A stretch of 64,000 nucleotides of DNA from positions 1,054,001-1,118,000 of the forward strand of contig JAQFVV010012510.1 of NCBI GenBank assembly GCA_028023455.1, given 5' to 3'. Shown here piece by piece: positions 1 through 14,000 of this stretch. The notes under the pieces are model-generated. The model searched no databases. It saw only the letters and a list, made by a program, of their open reading frames with translations, and was not told where the DNA came from. The translations under genes and the position numbers were made by a program. Source of the DNA: Epiperipatus broadwayi. Its lineage: Eukaryota; Onychophora; Udeonychophora; Euonychophora; Peripatidae. Position 1 is the first letter of the stretch. Each line of letters opens with the position of its first letter.

Positions 1-3000
1 TTAGTTTTTATGCTGGGTTTGGGAAAAGATAAGGGGGATTTAGATATAAAGGCCATAGAGTTGACAAGATTATGTTGTGGAAATGGAATGGAACAGAATA
101 TGGGAATGGAAAATAAAGTGGCTAACAGGTTTCTCTGGGCATAATTGCTGAGAGATTCTTGACTTCATTTAAGGAGAAGCTACAGTACATCACAACATAT
201 CAAATTGATAAAATATATTTCATAATTAAAACAAAAAATGATGCATATTTAATATTTCAGCAGAATATCACACTAGATTTCTTATATCTTTCAAAAGCAC
301 AGATTAATGATAAGCATTAAAAAACAATCTTTTCAAAAGTCATAATTTAAATGGAGCAAAATTCTAATAATGACTGTAAAAAAGAACACGTTTTTGAATT
401 TCTGGACAATAATAAATTCATAGATAAATTTTTATACTAACAATTCAGGAGCATTAATATTTCAATAATATGTTGTATAATCTATTTAGACTGTCAATGA
501 AAAGCAACAATTTTTGAAAATTGAAATTATAATAAATTCAGAAGAAAAATTCTATTTCAAGAATATATCACATTTAAAAGTACATATTATTATAATAATA
601 AATTTCTGAAAAATAATAAAAGTAAAAATGTTTTAGCTTTAAATAAATATAACATGTATATTTTGTGAGTACATTATTTTTACATAGATGTTAATAATAA
701 TAATTGTCATTTTAAAGACAATAACTTTTTAAATAATTCACTTTATGTAAATGAATGCTATCCTTTAAATAAACATTTAATAATAATAATAATGCATGAC
801 AGAAATATAAGATCATTCACCCATAATGCCCTCATAAAAAATACATGTGTCCATGTAATATAAGTTTTACAATAAAAATTTCTATGTATGAAAAACTTTG
901 AAATAAATTAAATATATCCTTATAAACACATGTATAAATTCAAGTAAGACAATTACAAAGGATTTCATAATTGTAAAACAGATTCTGTAATTTGGAGTTA
1001 GTCTTTTCATTTAAAATAAAAATTATTCCAAAGAAAACCTTTTTTAATACATATAAAAAATTAAAAATATTTTTAAATACATGTTGTTTAAAGAATAGTT
1101 ATAATTGTGTAACATCTTTAGCAGTCTCAATACTTGGATCATATTTTAAAGATTTAATTTGGTAATATCATCTACCTATAGTATAAAAAATAGAATTAAT
1201 AAAAGTTTTTAACAACAGGAATGATAATGACATTTTTCTCAAAATCCATTGAAAAATTTAATTCTAGCAAAAACAATTTAATTTCTGTTGAGTATTCTAT
1301 CAACTTTATTATAATGCATGTTTTGTAATATAATTTATAGGCACTGGAAACTTTTATCTGTTTAAAGATTGAGCCTGGATGAGGTTAATTTAGAAATTTA
1401 TTTTTTAAAAAACTTTAAAATAAAATAAAACTAATTACAACTTAAATAAAAATAATAATTATTAAATCTTTTCTGCAAAAAAATAGGTAGGCAAGTGTAT
1501 ATAGATGTATTCAAAAACTTTATTTATAACATAAGTCATGTGACCAATTATGACTAGAATCTGACATTTTGATTACTCCAATTGACCTATATTGATCAAA
1601 GTCACAGGCTTTTAGTATCTTAAAAAAATTGCTAAAAATAAGCTAATTTGCATGATTCAAGAACTTTCTGGAAAAATAATGATGTCTAGACAGTTAATTA
1701 ATTCTTACATTTTTTTTATAAAACAAATTACTTAGAGAATTAAAATGTATTATAATAAATGAAAAATATTATATAATAAAAATTACATTATTTCAAACAG
1801 AATATTATCTTATATTCTCTTTAATCATATACTTTTTAAAAATTCATTTAAGATCCCATAATATTAGTTAACCATATCTTTTTTTTAAAATAAAGATGTT
1901 TACTAACAACTTTAAATTTAACAAGGAAGTTCTTAAGAAATTAAAATTTTAATATGCAAGCATGCACACTCATATCCCATTCTTTTAATTCTTAGCTTTA
2001 AAATTATTTTTTCTTTAATGAACTAAATTTGAGATTATTTAATTAAGATATATTTTTATGTTACAAGTAAAATTAAATAAGATATTTTTTACAAGTAATT
2101 TTAAATATTTGCAACTTAGTCTTAAGAGTTTGAACTTCTCTTTAAAGTTTTACTCTAATATTAAATTTTATTAAAATCTGATAACTAAACTAAGATAGTT
2201 TAAATTCCAGTATTTTAAAATTAAACTCTCTAATACTCTATATTAGCAATAACTTTAAGATTAAGCATTTACAATTTATAATAGAGCTATTTAAGGCATT
2301 GAAACATTATAAATTGCTTCTTAAGATCATAAAAATTATATAAGTTTTTTTTAAAATTGGCTATTCAGATATTTAAACATTTAATTACTAAGTAGTGACA
2401 AAGTTTGCTTATTAGAAAAAAAAAATTTTTTTTAACTACTAAGCTACTATAAAACTTGACAGTCAGCTTCAAGACAAAATCTGAGAGTCACAATATATAT
2501 ATATTAATTCTAATATTTCCACGGATAAAAAATCTCATATTATTACTATTTGTGGGATATTCCGTGTAGTGAAAAAGCTAAATGCTGATGTTTCAGTACA
2601 ATATTAAGTACCTTCCTCAGAGCTAGTAATAATAAAATGACACACACACACATATATATATATTGTAACAAAATTAAAGGTCGATCAAATATCCAGTGTA
2701 ACAAAATGAGATCTGGTCTATTAAAGTAATTATGAAATGTCAGAATTCAAACATTATTAAAATCTCAAATATTCAAGTATTACAAACATTAATGAACTGA
2801 TCAAAAGTATCATTGTAACTTAAATAAACTAGATTAAAGATCCATTGTAATATATTAAAGAATCAAAAAAAATTCAAGTATTGTAAAAATCTTATGAATC
2901 CAAAATATTCAGTATATTATTATATTCAGCTTAACTTAATGAAGAGGATCAACTGGATCAAGTATATTATTTAATCAAGAAATGATTCAAATATAAATCT

Positions 3001-3330
3001 CTATTTTATTTCAAAAAGCTTCTAATATAAATATTTAGCTTAATAAACGAAAAATGCATTGTAGATTTTTATATCAAAAGAAAAGAATTATTTAACCTGA
3101 GTAGTGGCTATTAAACCAAAGATCAGACTGAGTTATCTATCATATTATGGGTCAGTGGATGAAATGAAACATATTTCTATCATTAGATTTCTCAAGATAT
3201 CCCACTATCAATAATTATAAGCAAATTGTTAATAACAAGTATTATAACTCAGGTATATGAAATCATGTGAGGTGAGTACACTAGTAATTCAATAAAATAT
3301 AACTCAGGTATACAGACAGTAGATCTTATC
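1..3330. other. A+T-rich DNA, no gene seen
   Basis: Very A+T-rich, stop-dense on both strands. Apart from the trailer-like piece at 2.56 kb I see only short A/T runs. Confidence 0.6.
2560..2665 (-). mobile_element. Possible Penelope-like 3' trailer with TA/CA tail
   Basis: On the minus strand, tctgaggaaggtacttaat then tgtactgaaacatcagca resembles the same trailer type as at 62.97 kb, next to a CA/TA microsatellite (2641-2664). Confidence 0.25.
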
Positions 3331-3339
3331 CACTTTCAT

Positions 3340-3500
3340 TTCTTGGTTTGGTGTTAAGTGCATGTTTAAACAAATACTAAGTGAATATGATCTAGCAGGG
3401 CACCACTAGATTATCTGAATCTAGACACAGTTATATCTAATAACCTTTCACATGTACCGGGTTTGAATCCCCTTTTTTGGTACTTTATTTCTAATAAAAA
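3340..3500 (+). mobile_element. Possible tRNA-derived SINE relic
   Basis: A box B like gggtttgaatcc at 3459-3470 sits in gtaccggg...ccccttttttggtac. An A box is not convincing. Oriented plus if real. Confidence 0.25.
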
Positions 3501-3812
3501 TGGGAGATTTTGCTTTTTGAGCCATATCACTATACGCACTAATATTTAGGTAAAAGTAAAACATCTTTAAACCACAGTAGAGTTCATTAGACATAAATCA
3601 TTTTTCAGATCTTAACATAACAAATGTGTTTCAATATTTTTATAAGTTTACTAGCTCAGATTATATATAACTAATTTAGGATGGCAATTCACTCATCCTT
3701 GTATGAAATAGATGACGGGATGTGGTTATAATAATACTAAGAAATCACTAAATATTATAAAATCAATATTTATTTATGGCCTTTAAACAGTTAAACAGCT
3801 CATTAATTAAAA

Positions 3813-3850
3813 CATTGATGATGATGATGATGATAATAATGATAATGACA
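3813..3850. repeat. GAT trinucleotide repeat
   Basis: gatgatgatgatgatgat followed by aataatgataatgac; interrupted at its right end. Confidence 0.8.
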
Positions 3851-3859
3851 AGGGTTTCA

Positions 3860-6570
3860 ACTACAGCTCTAGGACTAAGCCTAAACATAAAACTAATTTT
3901 TATAAAGAAATTCATAATTATTGCTTAATTTTAGCATATTTACTTATATCTTAAATAACTGATATTCAACCACTGATGATGATGAATGATCACACTTAAC
4001 AAAGACTACACTTAATGAAATATATACGCCTCATTTAATAAAACAAACTAATATTTATTACTGCATTTCTAACATATACATAAAATTTTCTAGACATACA
4101 TGAAAATTGATATGAATAAGAATACTAATAATAATTGATTATATAACAATCCTCAGATTAATTTCAAGTTCTTCCCCCTTTCCCTCCAAATGTATATTGT
4201 ATTAAGTTGGATGTCACATTGACCATGATTTTCACTCCATGAGAAAAGTATTTCAAGAAAAAAAATATTATCTGCTCATTAGCACACATACTTTATAAAT
4301 CTAACATGTAAGTAGAATGTTAAAAAAAATGTTAATAGAAATTAGAAAAATCAAGTTCTTAGAAAAGAGTTTTAAATCATTATCTCCCCCTCCCTTCCAA
4401 GCGCTGAAATCTATACTTTCTCAAGACAAAATAATTTAATATTTTAACACCACCTATTATTTCACATTTACTCGCAATTATACACATATAAAATATCACT
4501 ATGTATGTGCGTGTTTTATCCCAAAATAATAATAATATATTAGTTAAAACTAAAATCATAATACCCTAAAAAAAATTGTTTTACACATTAATATTTCATA
4601 ACTGTAAAATTAATAAACAAATAAATTTTGATACATTCACAATCATTTATGTAGTTCAAACCTATTATTATTAAGACATTCTTGGTTTCCATCGATCTGA
4701 ATTGTCTTTAAAAGTTCTTTAAATAAAATATGTCACTTTATTACTAAATTTTTATTAATACTCTGATTGCATAAAGAAAATAGATATAAAAGTCATATTA
4801 CTGATCCAACGGTTCACTTGTCTTGTATACTGTCTATACTTGGCAGCAACAATTTCCATGTTCTTTGGAACAATCACTTTCTTGAAGTATATAATTATTT
4901 GATGATGAGGATCCTATTGAGGTTATTTGCTTTAGTGGATAATTTGGAAATCATTATATCAATTTTTCTTCTCTTCCTGTCAAGCATTATTCTTTTAGTG
5001 AATGAAATACAGCAGTTTTTTTCACGTTATAAATTTCCTGGATTTAAACTCAGTTGTTGGAACAATTAATTGGACTTGATGATTAATATTTATCGGTAGA
5101 TTAATTCATCTTTCATCGAATGCAGGTGAATGCTTTCTTCCTTCTATTAAGAACATCTTATTTCTCTGGTCAGTTGAAAGGTATAGAATATTATTTTCAG
5201 ACAAGACATCTTTTCTTTCCTATATGATGTGCAGCTTCCCAGATGGTCAGACAAAGATGGGACATACATATAATTTTTCTAGCCAGTCATTTTTTATATT
5301 TTCAACATTCAATTTAATAGTCTAATAATCTGAATCATAATCACAATCATACTAATTCAACTGCTTTTTCCAGACAGCTTTTTATATCCAATTTTTTAGC
5401 TAACTTAACCAATCAGAGATAGCATCACTTGCTATTTTTGGACAAATTCATTTTAATTAGATCTCTAATTTATTTTCAACTAAATTATTTTTCAACTGAA
5501 AAGTTTAATCCTTTTTCCAGACACTTTTGTTTTTAAAAAAAAAGTAGACTTAATCCTTTTTTTTTTTACACCTAGGTAACATTTCAAATTTTTGAGCTTC
5601 CTTCTTTAGATCTTAAGATAAGACACTTTCAAAATTAGAGTTCCCACCCAGATTAAGCTCCCAAAGTGACAAACAATCATTTACAAAAACAAAATTGCTA
5701 CAAAAATAGATATCTGATTCAACAGATTTCCTCTTTTAACATAAAATTGTACAAAAAAAATAATTTGACAGATTTAACCCTTTCTTTTCTTTCAATATTT
5801 AATAAATGTAAATTTCTGTATGTAATGTACACACATACTTCATTATTTCAAATCATTCATAAACTAACATTAAATAATATAATTGCTAGCTTAGTAATTA
5901 TAACCCTATTATTTAATTAAATCTGTAACTTTTAAATCCCAATTACAATTATAGAAAAGCAAAATAGAAGCATAGAATAAGATATTAGAATTGATCAAGC
6001 ATAGGTTAGTTTTAAAGAAAGTCAAAGTGTTTAATATTTGAAATATAAAATAATTAAATAACTTACACATACACTGCTTATACGTATGCTGTGTTATAAC
6101 TTTGCTTTTTAACAGAAAAATTAAATATTAAATGTGTGTACTGCTCTTTTTGAGATTTATTAACACATAAACAAGTAAAGCATATAATTGCTGTCCCACT
6201 CTCTTTCTTTCTAAAGCGTTTAAAATTTTGATCTGGTAGGGTTTGAACTTGGATGCCGTACAGCTTCCTTTATGGTTATATAAAAATGTGATGATGATTT
6301 TGGTTTACCTTTTCTACATGCACATTACTATAAATTTAGCTAGTCACTAAATTGTAATGGCACATATATATATATATATATATATATATACAAGTGTTCT
6401 CATGTTATTCCTTTAACAGTACACATAATTCACTTGAAAAAGAAAATCATTTTTAATCAGCTATAAAAAAAACTTGGGGAATTTATTGTTTAGCACAAAT
6501 CAACATTTTAAATTTACAACACAAAATTATATAACTTTAAAACCACAATATAATTTCTAAATAAATCTTT
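3860..6570. other. A+T-rich DNA, no gene seen
   Basis: Open frames of 100 and 84 codons (4767, 5666) are rich in I, L, F, N and S codons, as A+T-rich chance frames are, with no domain and no splice or promoter context. Confidence 0.6.
6363..6391. repeat. TA microsatellite
   Basis: Uninterrupted (AT)n of about 29 bp. A tRNA-like box B on the minus strand (aagttcaaaccctacc, around 6233-6250) lies upstream and may belong to a SINE relic. Confidence 0.7.
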
Positions 6571-6577
6571 AGATACA

Positions 6578-6797
6578 TGCTAGAAAATTTCTAGAGCACT
6601 ACCTGTACTTAGAAATATGAAGTCAAGCAATATAGGTAAAAGGTAATCTCTTACATGTTAAGTTGTAAGGTGATAAATTTATTGATTTCAAATCTTTCCT
6701 AAACACAAGCAGTTTAAAATGTAAGAGATTACCTTTTACTTATGTTGCTTGACTTTGTATTTCTAAGTACAAGTAGTGCTGCTGAAATTGTCTAGCA
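6578..6797. mobile_element. Foldback element with about 79-bp arms
   Basis: The left arm from tgctagaaaatttctaga to ggtaatctcttacat is the inverted complement of the right arm (6719-6797) at high identity, around a loop of about 60 bp. A third, half copy in right-arm orientation lies at 7040-7125 (gctatcttttacctgttg, ttctaaatacagttagtgc). Confidence 0.65.
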
Positions 6798-7920
6798 TTA
6801 GACTGACTTCTTTCACTATATTAATCTTTCAACTAGCGATATGTAATCATTGATTTATTCTCAAATAGTTATTTTTGGTATTTTTTCAAAGTGTAAATTG
6901 GTTATTTGTTAATTGTGTTTTGTATATGAAACATGAAATATGTTTGTTTATTAGGTTTCAATAACTAAACTTATATAAATTCATGTTTGTGTTAATTAGA
7001 ATAGTCTTAAAATCAATCTACTTACCAAAATTACAACATATTAGGTAAGAGGCTATCTTTTACCTGTTGTTTGATTTAGACTTTGCATTTCTAAATACAG
7101 TTAGTGCTATTGAAATTTTCTAGCATTGGTTTATATTCATTTACTATATTTGAGTTTCAACTAGCAATATGTAATTATTAACTTGTGCACATGCGTGCGC
7201 ATGCACACACATATATATATATATATTGAAACAGTCAGCTTTTCAAACCAACTGTTTTACCTACTATATATGTTATATAGTAGTATTCATACCTATATAC
7301 ATACCCCCAAAAACTCGTATATTTATTAATAATGATCTAAATAAATCCCGCCTAAATTTAAACCTAAAAGATACAGTCATATGTGTGTGCGTATATGTTT
7401 AAATATTCACAGAAATATTCATTTATATACTCATAAAGCCAAAATACGCACATATATAGATTATTAATAATTGCTAAGTGAAAAACTAATTGTATGTGTA
7501 ACTTTAGACTACATATATGCAAGAATATAAATGTTAATAGATTATAAAACATTGCGTTTTCTATAATTTTATATATTTATTAAATTATATATCTTCAAAA
7601 TTGTATAATTCTGCATATATCGGTAAATTAGAACGGTCAGGTTACATATATAATAAAATGTTTTTCTAAATCTTAGATTTGTTTTTCTGGACACACGGTC
7701 GCCAGTATAATTAATCTTTACTGATATTAGATTAATTAAAAATGTATATTTAGAATAAAACTTGGAAAATGGAATAAATTACAACCTGTGAATAAGGTTT
7801 TTTTTTTTTTACCTATTTAAGATTTAAAACAGCAGGTTTCCGTGGTAACTGCTAATTATCGCGTGGGTCAAGAAAACAGTTCTAAGAAAATAAAGTAATG
7901 AAAGAGAGGGGGGATACTGG

Positions 7921-8181
7921 TATAAAAAGAAGGGCAGCCATCTTTAAAGACACTTAATCACTAACTTGGCATTCATTGAAATATTCTTTCTAAGAGTCAT
8001 CAAGATATATTTTAATAAAGTGAATAAACAGCATGTCGGGCTAAGTAGGCTCGAAATTTAGCCTTCTGCCCGGCGAACAGCCATCTAAGCCAGAGAACAG
8101 GAGTTGACCACCGCTAGATCCTAAAGATGTCACGCTGTTCAGAGAACATGCCAGTACTGAGAAAAATCAAGCTAAACAACG
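7921..8181 (+). promoter_or_regulatory. TATA-box region with short ATG exon, promoter- or LTR-like
   Basis: A tataaaaag at 7921 follows a purine run. A leader with higher G+C follows, containing aataaag and a partly self-complementary segment (8036-8075, arms gggctaa/gcccgg). An ATG at 8127 opens 18 codons (MSRCSENMPVLRKIKLNN), then a weak donor ggtaatt at 8182. The order TATA, AATAAA-like, G+C-rich leader would also fit a decayed LTR. No partner repeat is seen in the window. Confidence 0.25.
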
Positions 8182-9688
8182 GTAATTCCTCTTCCAATCT
8201 AAAATCTTCAACTAATTCCCAAATTAAATGCTAGCTTAACTTTAAATTAATGGCCATCTTAATATTGTAAATGAAATTATGTATATTTTGTTTTATGATT
8301 TTAATCTAAAAACTTGCCTAAATTATGAATATGAATAATTGTATTTCAATCCTAAAGTCTTGCCTGATATAAATATAATTAAACTGATTTCTAATAAATT
8401 AACTGGGTTATCCGATAGAAAATATATTAACTGATATAAAATTATAACTAATATAACTGATATAGATTTAACTGATACAAATTTAATTGATAAAAATGAT
8501 TTACCTGATAAACAAATTATTGAATGATTTAAAATATTAAATGATTTAATGTGCTTGAGTTGATTTGGACTCATCTATACATGAACTATGATTTATCTAA
8601 AATACGTGCATTCACACACATCTTTCTATTAATATAATTGTATGATTTTATGTTTTGGTCTACTCGCAAAATAATGTTTGATTTAGTTACGTGTTAATTT
8701 GACTATAAGTAATTAAATGCTATCTTTTTCAATTTGCTTAACGTAGAAATTAAATGTTTTATCTATTTAGTAACGTATAATATACAATAAGCAGTTTTTA
8801 AAGTAATAGTTAAAATTTCTATGATAATTTATTATTGTCTTAGGTTAATGAGAATGTTTGCAGTCATTAATTTCCGAGATAGCATTATAAAACTAAATCA
8901 ATTATATTTTAGCGAACCTCGCACAACTTTCCCTTTAAAATGAACAATTATCAAATTTCACTTGCTTAAAATTTTATTTATGATTTAAAATGCATTTCTT
9001 AAGTTATTCTATGCCAAATTTATTATTATTTAGTTATGTTATCTTGTTTATGCTATGAAACTTCAAAACCGAGCTTTATTCTTAAATTAAACTATTAGCG
9101 AGTATTAAATAAAGATTTGCTCGCATATATATGTAAGTGTGCATATATATATATATATAACACATATAATTATATATGAAATAAAAAGCTCTGTTTTGGA
9201 AGGGATAAAATGTATTGAATTAAATATCATTACAAACATACTACTTTAAGATAGATTTGCTTTTTAAATTGGTATTTTGAATAAATATTTAGTTAAAGTG
9301 ATAAAAATACAGCATAGATCTATAACTTTATATTTTAATCCCCATATGCTGTAATTCCCCTTAAGCTAATGAAATCAAAGCCTATATAGATAGCTTTGTA
9401 GATTGGATTCATAAATTACCTTAATTAGTACTATTAAGAGTACTGTAACATGAACTGATGTGGGTAGTTTCATGAAAGAAACTTGTATTTTAAATGTCTT
9501 AATTTTTGAATATGATTATCTAGTCAGTGGTGCATATGTGTTCTTACGAAATGCTATGGCGTATTTTCTTATTGCTGTATGTCTTTAATGGTCGTATGTC
9601 GTCGCGCTGTACCATTACTTTTAGTTCGGGCAATTAATCTCTTCAGGTGGTGACTGGTACACACCAACCCATCCTGCATTCTTATAAT

Positions 9689-9773
9689 GGAGCATGAGAC
9701 TCACCCAGAGCGTAAGACTCCACATTCTATATTTGTAAGAGGAGCATGAGACTCGTCCAGAGCATAAGACTCC
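9689..9773. repeat. Two-copy 52-bp tandem repeat
   Basis: ggagcatgagactcaccc.. at 9689 and ggagcatgagactcgtcc.. at 9741, each followed by cataagactcc or cgtaagactcc. It lies in a slightly G+C-richer block (9600-9970). The 71-codon open frame from 9746 has no recognisable features and I do not call it a gene. Confidence 0.6.
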
Positions 9774-10235
9774 CACTCATATATATAAATTGCTCGATCT
9801 GCCGAACTAAAATGGCCTCCAGTACCACAGCAATGAGAATCGGTCCCAGGGAACCGTTACCCGGTAAAAGTCCTGTGAATAAGGCACATATGAGACACAA
9901 TAAGACTCAGAATTATATGTTTTTCTTTATGCACTTGTATCTGAAGTCTAACTTCCGTTAATCAGTTCAACCTGCCAATTTTATTAATTCAGCATTGATC
10001 TGACATAGAATCCAATCTAAATAGCATATTACTGTGTAGAGAATATATTAAAGTATTCGTGCTAGTTAAAGTATGTTAAATTATGTTCTTTCAAATTTTA
10101 TTATCACTTCCGCTAATATAGCAAATCTAAATCCTTTATAGCATAAATCTGGCATAGATAACCATGAGCAAAGTCAAATCGTTCTGAATTAAAATTCATA
10201 TTAAGCTCATGTAAATGTTTACTGTATTATCATTT

Positions 10236-10523
10236 TATCACCTGCCAGTGATAGAGATATATGTATAGCCAAATAAATAATTGTACCCCACTTACTATCA
10301 CCTGCGTGTGATATGAGGCCGTATACATATATATAGATGGAAATGCAAAACCTCCAAATTTTATTAATTGTGTTAGAGAATTAAAATCACTTATAAGTAA
10401 ACTAACTTATATATATGTAAGCCAAACTGTTTAAATCCGTACATCTAAAATTTGCTATTGATAACGCATCACTTACGTGTGAACTCCTTTGAATTGTAAT
10501 GTCCCTGAATCACCTGCATGTGA
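10236..10523. promoter_or_regulatory. Four TCAC-N6-GTGA palindromic sites
   Basis: tcacctgccagtga (10238-10251), tcacctgcgtgtga (10298-10311), tcacttacgtgtga (10469-10482) and tcacctgcatgtga (10510-10523). The spacer is always six bases, usually CTGCRT. The half-site GTGA with CACCTG could suit T-box or bHLH factors, or the sites may be remnants of one small repeat. Confidence 0.4.
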
Positions 10524-10739
10524 AATCAAACCTTTATTTACTCTATTATTGTTTTTAAATTGTTGTTTACATTGAAAATTATTAAATTAATTTTAAATTT
10601 ACTTTAGTCTCTTGTCTTGGTCTTGCTCACCGACTCACTTTTATTTAATATTTAGTAATTAAGTTTATAATGGTTATTGAAATTAATAATGATAAGTGTG
10701 CCACATGATACCTATATAAATGTGCTATACAAAAATACC

Positions 10740-10935
10740 CATTGTTACCCGTCTTATGTACTACTGATGAGCTACTGCCGGCACGTGAAGAAGAGAAATG
10801 CTGCTGTGACCTCAACTGTGTCATTTGTAAGGTTGTAAGTCTATGAGCAATGGTAGAGAAACTAGGGTTAGGCCAGAGCTGTGGCTTCCACCACCATAAA
10901 CCTGGTCGGCCTTAGGATGATCTATCAGAGTTCTA
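10740..10935. other. Locally G+C-richer unclassified segment
   Basis: Contains ctgccggcacgtgaagaag, ccagagctgtggcttcc and aaacctggtcggccttagg. No long open frame, no splice-flanked exon. It looks like a piece of a dispersed repeat. A ctgatga...gaaa pair here does not fold as a hammerhead. Confidence 0.35.
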
Positions 10936-11037
10936 GATTTTGTTGCGCAAATGCACATATTTGACTGTTACAATATATTCAATACTTAAATAGATAAATA
11001 GGCAGATAGATAGTTAAATAACTAAATGGATACTTAC

Positions 11038-11091
11038 ACATTGTAATTCCTCAAATCTTTGGCAGATTTTATCATTCACCTCATCTTGTTG
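11038..11091 (-). CDS. 54-bp coding exon, unit 4 of a periodic-exon gene
   Basis: Fourth and most 3' exon found, 12.9 kb after the one at 24008. The acceptor is gttttttag. I place the donor at gtaagtat, leaving exactly 54 bp; a gt two bases earlier is a weaker choice. The 18 codons read QQDEVNDKICQRFEELQC. The other two frames both have TGA early. V5, I9, F13, E14, L16 and Q17 align with the other units. No further member was found in the remaining 11 kb. Confidence 0.65.
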
Positions 11092-11099
11092 CTAAAAAA

Positions 11100-14000
11100 C
11101 AAAAACATATACTGTATATATGAAATTAGCAGAAACATTTTAAATTCATTTCAACCCGAACAATTTGTCTTTTTTTTTATTTTTTATAAAAAAACAACTA
11201 ATCAGAAAGATTCTCACTAATTAGTAAACCAGCATACAATTATTTTCCAATAATTACTTTCTGTATAAACATCTGGTAATATGTTCATAAGATCTACACA
11301 AAATCAATAAAATTAGCTAAGAACTTAACAATTACATCAGCCATGTGACCAATTAGTAAAGTGTAAAATGAAGATTCAGTATAGATACCACAAACAAGAT
11401 CTTCAATTAAAAAAGTTTATTGTGATGTCAGCTACATGAAATGTGGGCCAGAAACAATTTGATATGCTTAACGATTAGATTATAATTAGTATTCATTAGT
11501 ACAATTTGAAAAAAGTGTTTGATAATATTATTTTCTAAAAAGTGCACTAATTAACACTTTGAGATGAGAAACAAACTACGCACATCTCCTAACACTATGT
11601 TGACTTCTTCAAAAATATGCCATTTTTCTATACACCTGGATCTCTTTTTATGCGGACTTATTTAACATGATTTTGAAGTTACGCGATTCATGTTTCACCG
11701 GATCGAACTCCGAAAATGCGCTATTACTTTAAATAATAAATTTTGCACACTTACGTTATATTGAAAGTAATAGCACATTATTGGAATGCGACTTTCAACT
11801 TAGTAATTTCAATATTTTCAGTGCTTTATAATAGTAGGATTTTATGCAATAATGAAATTAAAATCATGATTTCCACATTTTATGTATACACACATTAAAT
11901 TTTACAAGATTATAATGTAAATTTGTTCAAACATTGTAAGTGTTAATTTTGCATTTTAAATCACATTATGTTTTTGCTTTTTAAAAAAGAACGTAATCAA
12001 TTATTAATCATTTAGTGTCCACAAGTTTATTTTTAAAAGATCAGTAATAGCAATGGGCACAATTAAATTTGACAATTAAAAATTAAAATCTGATTTTTAA
12101 TTGTAATTAACAATTTAAAAGTTACTTACGGCTACTTGAAATAATGTGATGTGAAATTTGATTTTTAAATGGAATTGAAAATTAAAGACAAAAATAAGAA
12201 TTTAATTTTTAGTTGTTAGTTTCATAAACAATTAATAAAATCATCATCTCAAAGATTAATTACTAATTACATTGTCACCAGAAAAAACCATTGACACAAC
12301 ATGAGTGTAAAGTTGGTGCTAGTTGTTTGCAAACGAACATGTTTTTTGGCAAATAGCTATAATAATTAAAACATGTATAAAAAAATGTAAATTACTGTAC
12401 TATAACTTATGCATAAAAATATATTATTTTGAATAAAATTAAATATTATAGTTAAAAAAAGTTTGTCTTGTATCAATTTTTTTCAAATTTGAAATTTTTT
12501 ATTAGTCATATTTTATTTCCTAATTTTTTTTCTGCTGAATTTTAAAGTAATTTTACATTAGTGCTTTGCTTTAAATCACAGACCGCATCCCCCCCTTTTC
12601 AATGTAAGTTATATTTTTGCGCAATTTCTTTTGCACATATTTTCTGAGGAACCTATCTATCCCGTAAAATGAGACCCAGGTGTATTCTGTCCTGCTCCAG
12701 AACACAATATGATTCAGTCATTTTACAATATGATAAAAACATTATTTCTTTTTTTATCAAAGTCAAAAATATCTGAGCAAAAAGACCCACATAAATCTGC
12801 TGGACATTTCTGATTTTATATTTCTCTAATTTAAATATTCTTTACAAATTTTAAATCTGTATTCTCTTTCCATAACTTATCTTTAATTATTCAATGATTT
12901 TAATTTTAAAGTTATATTATTAATATCCAATCCCATTACAAAAGCCTAAAAAACCCATTTTTATATATTTACTTAATATATACTCCCCTCCCCCCAAAAA
13001 TTCACTTTTCTTATAAATAATTTAATGAAATGGCTGACCGCCAACTAAGTAATTTTAATAAATTAATTAATTTTATATAAGAGAAATAATAATAATATCA
13101 CAAAATTGAACATTGTCCCCATTACATATTATAACTTTCCCTTTACCAAATTCGAACAATAAGATTACGAAAAAAATTACTACTTGCCCAATAATACAAA
13201 ACAAAAAAAACTATTTATATGATATATCCTGCAGAGTTCATTTTACTATTACTTGGCAATGGGTTAAATCTAATCTTTATACATTTACATTTAGACATCT
13301 GTTTCTGTGAATCAGTATATACATGCACATACATGAATGTGATCTTTGCATCCATTAGTAAGAGAAAAGAGAAAAAAAAAACAATATATCAAAAGTTCAC
13401 AATTTGTCATAAAATTATTGCTACCAAAAAAAAAAAAAACATATAAAAAAATACAATTGAAATAAAATAAAAAATAAACAAATTGTTTACCTTAATTCCC
13501 AGGAATATAATAATAGAATATGTAAGCTTACTGATATGTGTAAATTTAAAGTCTATCTTGTCCTCTGTTATATTCTCATTGAACTTTCAGGCACAAGCAA
13601 TTTATATGTAAATGTCTCTTCATTTATTTTCTGGAAAACTCCAACTTAGTAAACCGATGATTCTGTAGCAGACAGATGGAAATAGAAGCAATATGATTAC
13701 ATGGTTGAGTTTGGTATACTCGGGTGATCTTTACTCCATAGTTTTTTATTGTGCACATAAGAGTGTAAATTTTATAGCCACAGTTTATTTCAATTCTTTC
13801 TGTTTCTAATCAACCCCCTTGTTAAACTCCCTTCAAAACTCTGGGTCCCTTAAGATTTTACTTTTAATGTTCAAACAGGATATAAGATCCCTATTCAAAT
13901 CCAAAATTTTCCTCTTATAAATCTTTTTTATCTTCAATTCAATTTTATACCCCCCACCAAAAAAAAAAAAACAAAAAACTAATACACAAAAATTTCCATT

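Noticed and set aside
3813-3850. GAT repeat considered as a coding acidic tract
   Set aside because: No open frame of useful length surrounds it.
4767-5069. 100-codon plus-strand open frame
   Set aside because: Residue mix (I, L, F, N, S) is that of A+T-rich random frames; no motif, promoter, splice or repeat context.
10764-10805. ctgatgag...gaaa resembling a hammerhead core
   Set aside because: The 24 bases between do not form a stem II and no stem I partner is seen.
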